From positions 744,001 through 808,000 of the forward strand of contig NZ_LR217705.1 in the NCBI RefSeq assembly GCF_900698885.1: a DNA stretch of 64,000 bases, in the 5' to 3' direction. Under the pieces are notes generated by a model, which saw nothing but the letters and a program-made list of their open reading frames with translations, searched no databases and had not been told where the DNA came from. Origin of the DNA: Erwinia_E haradaeae_H. GTDB taxonomy: Bacteria > Pseudomonadota > Gammaproteobacteria > Enterobacterales > Enterobacteriaceae. Below, piece by piece: positions 30,720-39,470 of the stretch. The first letter of the stretch is position 1. Each line of letters starts with the position of its first letter. The translations under genes were made by a program, and so were the position numbers.

Positions 30720-31454
30720 ATGCGTCAAATTATGCTTGATACTGAAACCACTGGAATGAATATCATTGGTCCTCCACATGAAGGACATCGTATTATTGAA
30801 ATCGGAGCCGTAGAGGTAATTAATCGACGTTTAACCGGAAACAACTTTCATTTTTATATAAACCCAAATCGTTTAGTAGAGCCAGAGGCATTCCGTATAC
30901 ATGGTATTTCTGATGATTTTCTAAAAGATAAACCAACTTTTTCACAGATTGCTGATGATTTTTTGGCTTATATTAAAGGTGGAGAACTAGTTATTCATAA
31001 CGCCTCATTCGATATTGGTTTTATTGATTATGAATTTTCTAAATTGTATAGAGGAATTGCGAAGACTGAAACTTTCTGCAAAATAACAGATAGTTTATCT
31101 ATAGCTCGTAAGTTATTCCCTGGTAAAAGAAATAACCTAAATGCACTCTGCACACGTTATAAGATAGACAATAGTAAACGAACGCTGCATGGTGCGTTAC
31201 TGGACGCAGAGATTTTAGCAGAAGTGTTTTTAATGATGACTGGAGGACAAATTACTCTACCTTTATTCACGAAAGGAACATGTAATTCAGCCAAAAATAA
31301 TCAAAAGAATCATCAAACACCTCATGTTTCTGCCAAGCTTTGCGTGGTTCGCGCAACTGAGGATGAACTGATAGCTCATGTAGAACGTTTAAATTTTATA
31401 AAAGAAAAAAGCGGAATCTGTCTGTGGGATCTGCATCCTACTCCGAATAAATGA
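30720..31454 (+). CDS. dnaQ: DNA polymerase III epsilon subunit (proofreading exonuclease)
   Basis: 3'-5' exonuclease of the replicative polymerase. The DEDDh residues are present: Asp7 and Glu9 (LDTETTGM), Asp98 (HNASFDIGF), His157 and Asp162 (LHGALLDAEI). After the catalytic domain, QITLPLF at 177-183 lies where E. coli has its beta-clamp motif (QTSMAF) and looks closer to the general clamp-binding consensus. The C-terminal alpha-binding segment (HVERLNFIKEKSG) is kept. 244 aa against 243. tRNA-Asp follows, as in E. coli (aspV). Confidence 0.97.
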   Translation: MRQIMLDTETTGMNIIGPPHEGHRIIEIGAVEVINRRLTGNNFHFYINPNRLVEPEAFRIHGISDDFLKDKPTFSQIADDFLAYIKGGELVIHNASFDIGFIDYEFSKLYRGIAKTETFCKITDSLSIARKLFPGKRNNLNALCTRYKIDNSKRTLHGALLDAEILAEVFLMMTGGQITLPLFTKGTCNSAKNNQKNHQTPHVSAKLCVVRATEDELIAHVERLNFIKEKSGICLWDLHPTPNK

Positions 31455-31485
31455 AAGTATGCTAATACTTTACTATATAAAATTA

Positions 31486-31514
31486 TTGACGAATATTCTA
31501 ATCCCATTTATGAT
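31486..31514 (+). promoter_or_regulatory. Sigma-70 promoter of tRNA-Asp
   Basis: TTGACG at 31486-31491 and TATGAT at 31509-31514 are separated by exactly 17 bp. Transcription would start near 31521, about 28 bases before the mature tRNA. This is the best sigma-70 match I saw in the window. Confidence 0.8.
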
Positions 31515-31548
31515 ACATAAAAGATTTAATGAATGCATTAAATAGCAT

Positions 31549-31625
31549 GGAGCGGTAGTTCAGTTGGTTAGAATACCTGCCTGTCACGCAGGGGGTCGCG
31601 GGTTCGAGTCCCGTCCGCTCCGCCA
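31549..31625 (+). tRNA. tRNA-Asp (anticodon GTC)
   Basis: 77 nt with an encoded CCA end. The acceptor stem GGAGCGG pairs with CCGCTCC, the D loop contains AGTTGGTTAG, the anticodon loop CTGTCAC gives GTC at 31583-31585, and the T arm is CGGGTTCGAGTCCCG. It lies directly after dnaQ, as aspV does in E. coli. Confidence 0.98.
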
Positions 31626-32058
31626 TATATATATCCATAACAGGTTATCTATAGATAATATCTATCTGAAAATATAATTATTATATGCATAATTATAAAT
31701 GGAACATTAAATTCTGAGCTTTCCTAGATTAAATTTCCTAGATTAAAGTCGGTTAAAATCTAATGTTCCTTTATAAAAATTCTAATATAAAGGTTAATAT
31801 TCTATAAACAAAAATCTCTTATGAAAACGCATCTTAAAAAAATAGCTATTATACTATTATATTAGATAATCTATGTAACCCATGATACTAGCAATACACT
31901 ACTCATTAAATCTTATTTTATATTAATAAGTATTTTATTTAAATCAAAGAGAGCACTTTATCAGCAAATATCCTTGTATAGAATTATCTGAAACTTTGAT
32001 TAAATAGAAAAATAAATCCATTAAAGTTTTCGATAAAATGAAAATAGTTTTTCAATCT
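31626..32058. other. Spacer tRNA-Asp to rplI
   Basis: 433 bp. A 14-bp perfect palindrome (31645-31658) about 20 bp after the tRNA could help 3' processing, but no T-run follows. An exact 14-bp tandem duplication (TTTCCTAGATTAAA) is at 31720-31747. Confidence 0.55.
31720..31747. repeat. 14-bp tandem duplication
   Basis: TTTCCTAGATTAAA twice, head to tail, exact, in the spacer after tRNA-Asp. Confidence 0.75.
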
Positions 32059-32511
32059 TTAAATCTTAGGTGTTATATTAACAATAAGTTGAGCAAATAC
32101 TTCAGCATGCAGCTGAAAGTTTACTACATGCTCACCAATTGTTCTTAATACACCATGTGGTAAACGAACTTCACTTTTAATCACTTCAACACCAGCCTTA
32201 GTCACGGCTTCCGCGATATCACGAATACCAACAGATCCAAACAATTTGCCCTCATTACCTGCTTTAGACAGAAGCGTGACCATTTTTAACTCATTGATCT
32301 TCTTAGCACGCTGATGAGCTATAAAAAGAATCCTAGTAACTTTAGCTTCTAACTCTGCACGTTGAATTTCAAAAAATTCAATATTTTTTTTCGTAGCAGG
32401 CACAGCCTTACCATGTGGAATTAAGAAGTTGCGAGCATACCCTGACTTCACATTAATATGCTCTCCTAAACTTCCTAAATTCACTATTTTATCAAGTAAA
32501 ATTACTTGCAT
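32059..32511 (-). CDS. rplI: 50S ribosomal protein L9
   Basis: Binds 23S rRNA near the L1 stalk through its N domain; a long helix links it to the C domain. MQVILLDKIVNLG, GYARNFLIPHGKAVPATKKN and KLFGSVGIRDIAEAV are typical. I start at the ATG at 32511 because AGAGG lies 8 bases before it but only 2 bases before the ATG at 32517; this gives 150 aa against 149. Last gene of rpsF-priB-rpsR-rplI. Confidence 0.97.
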   Translation of the reverse strand: MQVILLDKIVNLGSLGEHINVKSGYARNFLIPHGKAVPATKKNIEFFEIQRAELEAKVTRILFIAHQRAKKINELKMVTLLSKAGNEGKLFGSVGIRDIAEAVTKAGVEVIKSEVRLPHGVLRTIGEHVVNFQLHAEVFAQLIVNITPKI

Positions 32512-32552
32512 AACCATAGCCTCTTCAAGTACTAAATAAATAGTTCTGTTAT

Positions 32553-32780
32553 TTATTGATGGTGATCAGTATATGGTAACAAGGATAAATAACGAGCTCG
32601 CTTTACTGCGCGAGCTAACTGGCGTTGATATTTTGCTCGTGTGCCAGTAATACGGCTTGGTACAAGCTTACCACTTTCTGTAATATAATTTTTTAACACA
32701 GCAATATCCTTATAATCAATTTCTTGAATCCCTTCGGCAGTGAAACGGCAAAACTTACGACGACGGAAATAACGTGCCAT
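32553..32780 (-). CDS. rpsR: 30S ribosomal protein S18
   Basis: Platform protein of the small subunit, bound as a heterodimer with S6. 75 aa as in E. coli, beginning ARYFRRRKFCRFTAEG and containing IDYKDIAVLKNYITESGK and RITGTRAKYQRQLARAVKRA. It starts 4 bp after priB ends. Confidence 0.98.
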   Translation of the reverse strand: MARYFRRRKFCRFTAEGIQEIDYKDIAVLKNYITESGKLVPSRITGTRAKYQRQLARAVKRARYLSLLPYTDHHQ

Positions 32781-32784
32781 ATAG

Positions 32785-33108
32785 CTACTCTCCAGACTCT
32801 ATGAGTTCAATCTTTTTAGCATGTAATACAATTTTATACAATCCATGACGCCCTTTATAAGAGCAAAGAAAACCCTGAATATTCAATATTACCCCAATTA
32901 CTATACATTGAGATATATTTTGCTCAACCTGACCATTAATAACTATTGGCATCCAGCACCAAACCCGCCGATTCAAGCCGGCTTCTATATGCCTTGAGTG
33001 GTGCTCAAGAATAAATTGACAATGCGGTATCCCTGACGGACTCACTGATCTCCTGGGCTCCTTGCACACAGTTCCAGAAAAAATCACCAAATTATCTCTA
33101 CCTGGCAT
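32785..33108 (-). CDS. priB: Primosomal replication protein N (PriB)
   Basis: Single-strand-binding OB-fold dimer that helps PriA restart stalled replication forks. 107 aa against 104. VSPSGIPHCQFILEHHS is the strongly conserved stretch, followed by AGLNRRVWCWMPIV and HAKKIELIESG. It sits between rpsF and rpsR with 2- and 4-bp gaps, the enteric arrangement. Its retention suggests PriA-PriB restart is still used. Confidence 0.97.
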   Translation of the reverse strand: MPGRDNLVIFSGTVCKEPRRSVSPSGIPHCQFILEHHSRHIEAGLNRRVWCWMPIVINGQVEQNISQCIVIGVILNIQGFLCSYKGRHGLYKIVLHAKKIELIESGE

Positions 33109-33110
33109 AA

Positions 33111-33506
33111 TTATCCTTCAGTATTCCTAGTCTCCAAATCATGAGGTATTTCATTTGCAACATCCTCTCGGTGCTCCCGCCGATCATCTTTTACTCTAAC
33201 CATATGAGATGCTTCAGTGACTGCTTTTTTCATACGTATAACCATGGCACGAATGATGCAATCATTGAATCTAAATTGATTTTCTAACTGATCAACAACG
33301 TCCTGTGTAGCTTCTATGTTCATTAAAACATAATGAGCTTTTTGTAATTTATAAATTGGGTACGCCAACTGACGACGCCCCCAATCTTCTAATCGATGCA
33401 CAGTACCTTTAACAGCACTGATGATAGCAGAATATCGCTCAATCATGCTAGGAACTTGTTCGCTTTGATCAGGATGCACCATGAAAACAATTTCATAATG
33501 ACGCAT
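33111..33506 (-). CDS. rpsF: 30S ribosomal protein S6
   Basis: Small-subunit platform protein that pairs with S18. MRHYEIVFMVHPDQSEQVPSM (first residues), VHRLEDWGRRQLAYPI, KLQKAHYVLMNIEA and RFNDCIIRAMVIRMKKAVT match E. coli S6; the acidic C-terminal tail is kept in diverged form. 131 aa. A strong AAGGAG precedes the ATG. First gene of the operon, with a leader hairpin 30-50 nt upstream. Confidence 0.98.
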   Translation of the reverse strand: MRHYEIVFMVHPDQSEQVPSMIERYSAIISAVKGTVHRLEDWGRRQLAYPIYKLQKAHYVLMNIEATQDVVDQLENQFRFNDCIIRAMVIRMKKAVTEASHMVRVKDDRREHREDVANEIPHDLETRNTEG

Positions 33507-33536
33507 AAATTAGCTCCTTATAGATTTGTAGCTTCG

Positions 33537-33558
33537 ATAGGTCACACACTTGACCTAT
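33537..33558 (-). promoter_or_regulatory. Hairpin in the rpsF leader
   Basis: Arms 33537-33544 and 33551-33558 (ATAGGTCA/TGACCTAT) pair perfectly over 8 bp around a 6-base loop, ending about 30 nt before the rpsF start. Many bacteria carry an S6:S18-binding autoregulatory structure in this leader; this hairpin is at the right place, but I could not match the published motif. Confidence 0.45.
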
Positions 33559-34944
33559 ATTAAAGAAAAAAGCAAGAGTGTCAGTAACATTACTGTATAT
33601 AATATTTGTCACATTAATCTATAATTATGTCTATTTTTAATATATAATATATAAATATCACAAAAATAAGCATGTATGATACTATAGATCATGCTTCATG
33701 TTGATGATGTGCAAGAATAATTAATAAAAGCTCTGGTTTCTAACAATAAATTATTTTTCATTACTTTTACTTAGTGAATGTTTATAAAAATATATTATAA
33801 AGACTCTTCTTGACATGATCATAACATATATTATGAATAATAATCCCCAACCTTTAGTCTATATTATTTATAAATAGAATTACATTTTATTTATAAATAA
33901 TTATTTTCTAAAAATAGGAACCAATGTAAGATTTACTATGCGTAAAATTTAAATCCAGAGATTAACTCACAGAAAATTCAGAAAAATCTACCCCCTACTG
34001 TATTATGATAAAGATAAAATAGATGATATTTTTTGAAAATGATAAAGCTAGATTTTAATTTATTTTTTCATAAAATTATGAATAACTTAAGTTTTTATCC
34101 GCCTCCTACATGTGCTCCTCTAATTTTTATTTATATCTATATTATCATCAGTCAGCTCATGAACTCCTATTATCAATACCTATTATAGCATAGTAATAGT
34201 TGTTAATACTGTTTAGAACAGTAAAATCAATTATCAATAAATCTACTTGTCTCCATAATTTAAAATCTTTTTTAAAAAAATATTCCATAATATATAAATA
34301 TGTGAAAATTTATAATTTTATGGTTTATCTGGGGTTAGGAGGTATAATGTTTAAAAAGTTTACATAGTAAATATAAGCTTTATATAATAAACTAATTAGT
34401 ATATTATATAAAAAATATATATATTCAATTGATTATTCTTACAATATTTTACTTTATAATATAAATATAAGGCTAATTTTGAAAAGATGATTGGATAAGA
34501 TTCAAGAAATATATGAAAAAATACATGTAATAATTAGTTTATTTATCTTAAGGAAAAAGCTACCCTTTGAATTTAAACAGTAATAAAAATATATAAAAGA
34601 TTTACAGTAATTTAAAGCAATTATTTAATTAAAAATATATCTTAAAAAAGTTAGAATATAACATACGAACGTATAGACATGATAACTGGCTACACAAAAT
34701 TACTTTTCTAAAACAAAAGAGGATTTTTGAACTGTTATTGATTATATAATAATATATAATATCAATATCTCTGAAAATATGAAAAACCATAAAACAGTTT
34801 AATCTTATTTTTAAATAAAGCACGCTTCATTATATATATAATAAGTACGTATGTTTCTTTATTGAGTTTATATCTTGATTTAAAACGGATCTCACTTTAT
34901 AATAGCTTACTTTCTTATAAAAACCCATAAGATCTATTTCAATC
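33559..34944. other. Spacer rpsF-rnb
   Basis: About 1.4 kb between divergent genes, very AT-rich, stops in all frames. The 60-80-codon frames near 34629-35060 (minus) are low-complexity or antisense to rnb and are not called. Promoters of rpsF and rnb must lie within it. Confidence 0.5.
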
Positions 34945-36897
34945 ATGCTACAAGATAACCCATTATTAGTGCAGCTAAAAAAAACTCTCCAATTAAAAAC
35001 TAGATACGTAGAGGGTGTAGTAAAAAGCACAGAAAAAGATTTTGGCTTTCTAGAAATCAATCAACAAAAAAATTGTTTTATTCCACCACTATTTATGAAA
35101 AAAGTTATGAATGGTGATCGTATAATGGCAAGCATTAAACATGAAAACGATCGGCTGATTGCATATCCGGAAAAACTTATACAACCTTTTCTAAAACGTT
35201 TTATTGGGCGAATAGAAAAAAAAAATAACCGTTTATTTATCATACCAGAGCGCCCCTTACTAAAGCAGTCTATCCAGTGCAAACCAAGTGCGCATCTCAT
35301 AAGATATCCTTTAGAGGAAGGTGATTGGACGATAGCAGAAATGCTTCATCATCCACTTACAGGAAGCCAAAACTTTTTCGCTGAAATTATCGAGTTTATA
35401 ACCAATGAAAAAAATGATTTAGCTCCATGGTGGATCACCCTGGCGCGTTATAATCTTGAACGTGACGCACCAAATATAGAATCCCCAACAGAGATGCTAG
35501 ATGAAACTCTAGACCGCAAAGATCTCACTAAAATGCCTTTTATCACTATCGACAGTGCTAGCACTGAGGATATAGATGATGCATTATATATAGAAGACAT
35601 TGGACATGGTCACCTAAAACTTATTGTTGCTATTGCTGATCCGACCGCCTATATATCTTCTGGTAGCGCAATTGATACTGTAGCTGCTGAGAGATTATTT
35701 ACTAATTACTTACCTGGTTTGAATATTGCAATGCTACCGCGCTATTTATCACATGATGTCTGTTCTTTACTCCCAAACAAACGGAGACCAGTTCTTGCTT
35801 GTCAAGTTATAATCTCTTCTAATGGAACACCTGATAGCGATGTCCAGTTCTTTGCTGCTTGGATTACTTCTAAAGCTCAACTTATCTATAACAATGTTTC
35901 TGATTGGCTGGAAGATCCTCAAAAAAGTAACTGGAAACCAAAAAATACAATAATTTCTCAACAAATAAATCTGCTTAATAGGCTGTGCCGATCACGCAAC
36001 CAATGGCGACAAAAACATGCGCTTTTATTTCAAGATCGCCCAGATTTTCGTTTTTTATTAAGTAAAAAAGGAGAAGTTCTAGATATTATTGCTGAACATC
36101 GACGCATTGCAAACCGTATTGTTGAAGAATCTATGATTCTTGTAAATATTTGTGCCGCTAAATTACTGAGTGATCAACTTGGTTTTGGTATATATAATGT
36201 TCATCTTGGATTTGACCCAATGCATAGAGAGCAAGCAGCCACAATGCTCGCTAATCATGGCATCGACATTCATCCAACAGAGATGGCAACATTGGACGGA
36301 TTTCGCATATTACGCCGACAACTAAATGCTCAGCCAAACCATTTTCTTAATACTCGTATTCAACGCTTTCAGTTATTATCTGAAATTAAAACTACCCCAG
36401 GTCCGCACTTTGGTCTAGGCCTAGAAGTGTATGCAACCTGGACATCTCCTATTCGAAAATATGGAGATATGTTAAACCATCGCTTAATAAAAGCTATTAT
36501 TAAAGGTGAAAATGGTGTACGACCCAGTAATGCTCTAACAAGAAAAATGTCTGAACGTCGCCGACAAAACCGTATGGCCGAAAGAGATATAAGCGATTTA
36601 CTGTACTCACGTTTTTTACAAAAATCAGTTGGTACTGCTAAAAAATTTAGCGCCGAAGTGATTGATATATCAAAAGGTGGTATGCGCGTTCGATTGCAAG
36701 ATAATGGTGCAACAGCATTTATTCCTGCTTCTCTTATCGAAGAAGAACATCATGATCTCGTATTTAGTCACACTCATGGCTATGTAAAAAATAACAACGT
36801 GATACTTTATCGTGTCACCGATATCATAGAGGTGGTCATTGTAACGGTGAGGATAAAAACGCGTAGCATTATTGCTCGTCTAGCGAATAATTATTAA
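34945..36897 (+). CDS. rnb: Exoribonuclease II
   Basis: Processive 3'-5' RNase that degrades unstructured RNA. 650 aa against 644. Order: two N-terminal cold-shock domains (EGVVKSTEKDFGFLE), the RNB catalytic domain with FITIDSASTEDIDDAL supplying Asp203, 209, 211 and 212, RRIANRIVEESM, WTSPIRKYGDMLNHRL, and a C-terminal S1 domain (FSAEVIDISKGGMRVRLQDNG). The stop codon lies inside a perfect 30-bp palindrome. Confidence 0.97.
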   Translation: MLQDNPLLVQLKKTLQLKTRYVEGVVKSTEKDFGFLEINQQKNCFIPPLFMKKVMNGDRIMASIKHENDRLIAYPEKLIQPFLKRFIGRIEKKNNRLFIIPERPLLKQSIQCKPSAHLIRYPLEEGDWTIAEMLHHPLTGSQNFFAEIIEFITNEKNDLAPWWITLARYNLERDAPNIESPTEMLDETLDRKDLTKMPFITIDSASTEDIDDALYIEDIGHGHLKLIVAIADPTAYISSGSAIDTVAAERLFTNYLPGLNIAMLPRYLSHDVCSLLPNKRRPVLACQVIISSNGTPDSDVQFFAAWITSKAQLIYNNVSDWLEDPQKSNWKPKNTIISQQINLLNRLCRSRNQWRQKHALLFQDRPDFRFLLSKKGEVLDIIAEHRRIANRIVEESMILVNICAAKLLSDQLGFGIYNVHLGFDPMHREQAATMLANHGIDIHPTEMATLDGFRILRRQLNAQPNHFLNTRIQRFQLLSEIKTTPGPHFGLGLEVYATWTSPIRKYGDMLNHRLIKAIIKGENGVRPSNALTRKMSERRRQNRMAERDISDLLYSRFLQKSVGTAKKFSAEVIDISKGGMRVRLQDNGATAFIPASLIEEEHHDLVFSHTHGYVKNNNVILYRVTDIIEVVIVTVRIKTRSIIARLANNY

Positions 36898-36910
36898 TAA
36901 TTATTCGCTA
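36881..36910 (+). terminator. Perfect 30-bp palindrome over the rnb stop codon
   Basis: The 15-base half TAGCGAATAATTATT is followed immediately by its exact reverse complement; the rnb TAA is at 36895-36897. In RNA it would form a stem of about 13 bp with a 4-base loop. There is no T-run, so it may be an mRNA 3'-end protector or pause hairpin rather than a standard terminator. Confidence 0.6.
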
Positions 36911-37770
36911 TGAACCATAATGCATCTGTGTCAGTATGTTCTGTACAAAAGCTATTCATCATGATAAATCTGATTTTTTCTTACATTCTTAGGTATAAAA
37001 GACCAATATAAGTATTAAAAATATTTACTCTTGATTCTTTTGTACAAGCCAATATATTTTGAAGGTTTCTCTAAAAATATGCATTGTAATTTACTACATG
37101 TATGACATACCCAATACGTTTTGCATAACTCAATAGCTATTGTTTATAGTGTTTAATCATACATAAAAACTCTGTACCGCAAGGAATCATATAAGTACTA
37201 TACAAATATAGTATCCTGGATCATTAGGTATTCTACATTTTTTGTATTTAATAGATCACTCTCTATTTTTTAAAATCTCTATACTACTATTGTAGTTTTG
37301 TAACTGAATTTTTGAAAAACAGAGACATATAAAGTGTATATCACTTATCAATACTTCTAAAAATGTATAACGGTAGTTTATAATATCCTTATACTATTCT
37401 AACAATAAAAGCTTCTGACCATCTATATCATGATAGATGAAGCTTCACTATACATATATAGTTATATTAAAAAATAAGATAGAGTTATCGAAAAAATTAG
37501 CTTCTATTTCTTAAAATTATTATACAGAAAATTTTATAAAAACTATAATACTAGAAAAATGTTCTACGTTAAAATAATTACGCTATAGTATAATAAGAGT
37601 TACATCTTTATTCAGATCTAGGGATCAACCTCAATAGCAGGTTAATATTATATAATTAAAAAATTTTCTAGAAACTCACTATTCTGCATAGCACATATCT
37701 ATTAATTTTTTACCTATAGTTATACATAGCTACTTAATACATGCTCTGTTAATAGTAAAGGAGAACTTTT
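36911..37770. other. Spacer rnb-speE
   Basis: 860 bp, AT-rich. A bulged stem-loop at 37409-37445 (AAGCTT and CATCTAT pairing with ATAGATG and AAGCTT) lies about 330 bp upstream of speE. No open frame. Confidence 0.5.
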
Positions 37771-38622
37771 ATGGATGTTAATAATACATGGTTTGAAGCA
37801 CTTTACTCTGGAATAGGGCAACATTTTTCTATTGATAAAATTCTCTATCATGAAAAAACTCATTATCAAGATTTGATGATTTTTGAAAATACAACCTTAG
37901 GTCGTATTATGGTGCTAAATGGTATAGTACAGACTACTGAATATGATGAATTCATATATCATGAAATGATGTCACATGTCCCTTTGCTTGCGCATCACTC
38001 ACCGCGTCATGTATTAATTATTGGCGGAGGAGATGGAGCTATACTGCGTGAGGTGAGTCGCTATAAAAACATCCAACAAATTACAATGGTTGAAATAGAT
38101 TACGGCGTAGTAGAACTATGTCAAAAATACTTACCAAAGCATAATGCTGGCGCCTATAAGGATTGTCGATTAAAACTAATCATTGATGATGGAGCTCATT
38201 TTGTTCAAACAACCCATGAAAAATTTGATATAATTATTTCTGACTCTACTGATCCTATCGGACCAGGGGAAAGTCTATATACTACAGATTTTTATCAAGG
38301 ATGTCGAAATCACTTAAATGATGGTGGTATTTTTGTAGCACAAAATGGCGTCTGTTTTTTACAATATGACACAGCAATTCAGAGCTATAAAAAACTCAAG
38401 AATTATTTTAGTGATGTTAGTTTCTATCAGGCTACTATCCCAACCTATTATGGCGGTATTATGATCTTTTCTTGGGCAAGTAATAATTCTTTACTTCGTC
38501 AAGTAGATATGCATACGTTAATAAATCGCTATAAACAATCAGGTATCCAGTGCCGATATTACAATCCAAAAATCCATGCTCATAGCTTTGCTCTTCCACA
38601 ATATTTATTAAATATGCTCTAA
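37771..38622 (+). CDS. speE: Spermidine synthase
   Basis: Transfers an aminopropyl group from decarboxylated SAM to putrescine. 283 aa against 288 in E. coli. VLIIGGGDGAILREVSRYK is the nucleotide-binding loop; DDGAHFVQT, IISDSTDPIGPGESLYT (catalytic Asp) and PTYYGGIMIFSWAS are conserved. AAGGAG 7 bases upstream supports the start. It is followed at 28 bp by speD, whose product makes its second substrate. No putrescine-forming gene is in the window. Confidence 0.98.
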   Translation: MDVNNTWFEALYSGIGQHFSIDKILYHEKTHYQDLMIFENTTLGRIMVLNGIVQTTEYDEFIYHEMMSHVPLLAHHSPRHVLIIGGGDGAILREVSRYKNIQQITMVEIDYGVVELCQKYLPKHNAGAYKDCRLKLIIDDGAHFVQTTHEKFDIIISDSTDPIGPGESLYTTDFYQGCRNHLNDGGIFVAQNGVCFLQYDTAIQSYKKLKNYFSDVSFYQATIPTYYGGIMIFSWASNNSLLRQVDMHTLINRYKQSGIQCRYYNPKIHAHSFALPQYLLNML

Positions 38623-38650
38623 TACTAGTTAGTATTTTAAGGAAAATCAC

Positions 38651-39448
38651 TTGCAAAAGCTAAAACTACATGGTTTCAATAACCTAACAAAAAGCCTAAG
38701 TTTTTGTATCTATGATATTTGTTATGCTAATACTAACGCGGAACGTGACGGGTATATTGCATATATTGATGAACAATACAACGCTAATCGATTAACCGAA
38801 ATTCTCAGTAAAACCTGCTCAATTATTGGTGCTAGTATACTAAATATTGCGCGTCAAGATTATGAACCGCAAGGTGCTAGTGTGACTATGTTAGTCAGTG
38901 AGGAACTTATTGACCCACGTGATATTGACATATCTGAGTATCCTGGCCCTTTACCGAGTTCAATAATTGCACACCTTGATACAAGTCATATATGTGTTCA
39001 TACTTACCCGGAAAGTCATCCTGCAGGAGATTTATGTACTTTTCGTGCTGACATTGAAGTATCTACTTGTGGGGTAATCTCACCATTAAAAGCCTTAAAC
39101 TATTTAATTCATCAACTTGAATCTGATATTGTTACTATAGATTATCGGGTGCGTGGTTTTACTCGTGATATAAATGGGGTTAAGCACTTTATGGATCATG
39201 AAATCAATTCAATACAAAATTTTATGTCAGAAGACATAAAAGCAATGCATGATATGTTAGATGTAAATGTTTACCAAGAAAATATCTTCCACACGAAGAT
39301 GCTTTTAAAAAAATTTGACCTTAGACATTATCTTTTTAATTCCAGATTAGAAGACTTAGGTGCGCAAGAACATAAACGGATTACTAATCTGCTCTGGAAA
39401 GAAATGAGAGAGATCTATTATGGTCAGAATATTCCATCTATTGGTTAG
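38651..39448 (+). CDS. speD: S-adenosylmethionine decarboxylase proenzyme
   Basis: Pyruvoyl enzyme that supplies decarboxylated SAM to SpeE. 265 aa against 264. The self-cleavage Ser is Ser112 in HLDTSHICVHTYPESHP; the residue before it is Thr where E. coli has Lys. CTFRADIEVSTCGVISPLKA and DVNVYQENIFHTKMLLKKFD are conserved. The start is TTG at 38651, with AAGGA 7 bases upstream and the E. coli-like start KLKLHGFNNLTKSLSF; I recall E. coli speD also using TTG. Its stop falls in the second unit of a 21-22-bp tandem duplication. Confidence 0.97.
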   Translation: MQKLKLHGFNNLTKSLSFCIYDICYANTNAERDGYIAYIDEQYNANRLTEILSKTCSIIGASILNIARQDYEPQGASVTMLVSEELIDPRDIDISEYPGPLPSSIIAHLDTSHICVHTYPESHPAGDLCTFRADIEVSTCGVISPLKALNYLIHQLESDIVTIDYRVRGFTRDINGVKHFMDHEINSIQNFMSEDIKAMHDMLDVNVYQENIFHTKMLLKKFDLRHYLFNSRLEDLGAQEHKRITNLLWKEMREIYYGQNIPSIG

Positions 39449-39470
39449 AATATTCCATCTATATGGTTAG
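39422..39470 (+). repeat. 21-22-bp tandem duplication across the speD stop
   Basis: Units beginning GGTCAGAATATTCC and GGTTAGAATATTCC lie head to tail (39422-39442, 39443-39464), followed by a partial third (GGTTAGAAT). The TAG stop of speD is in the second unit. Confidence 0.8.
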
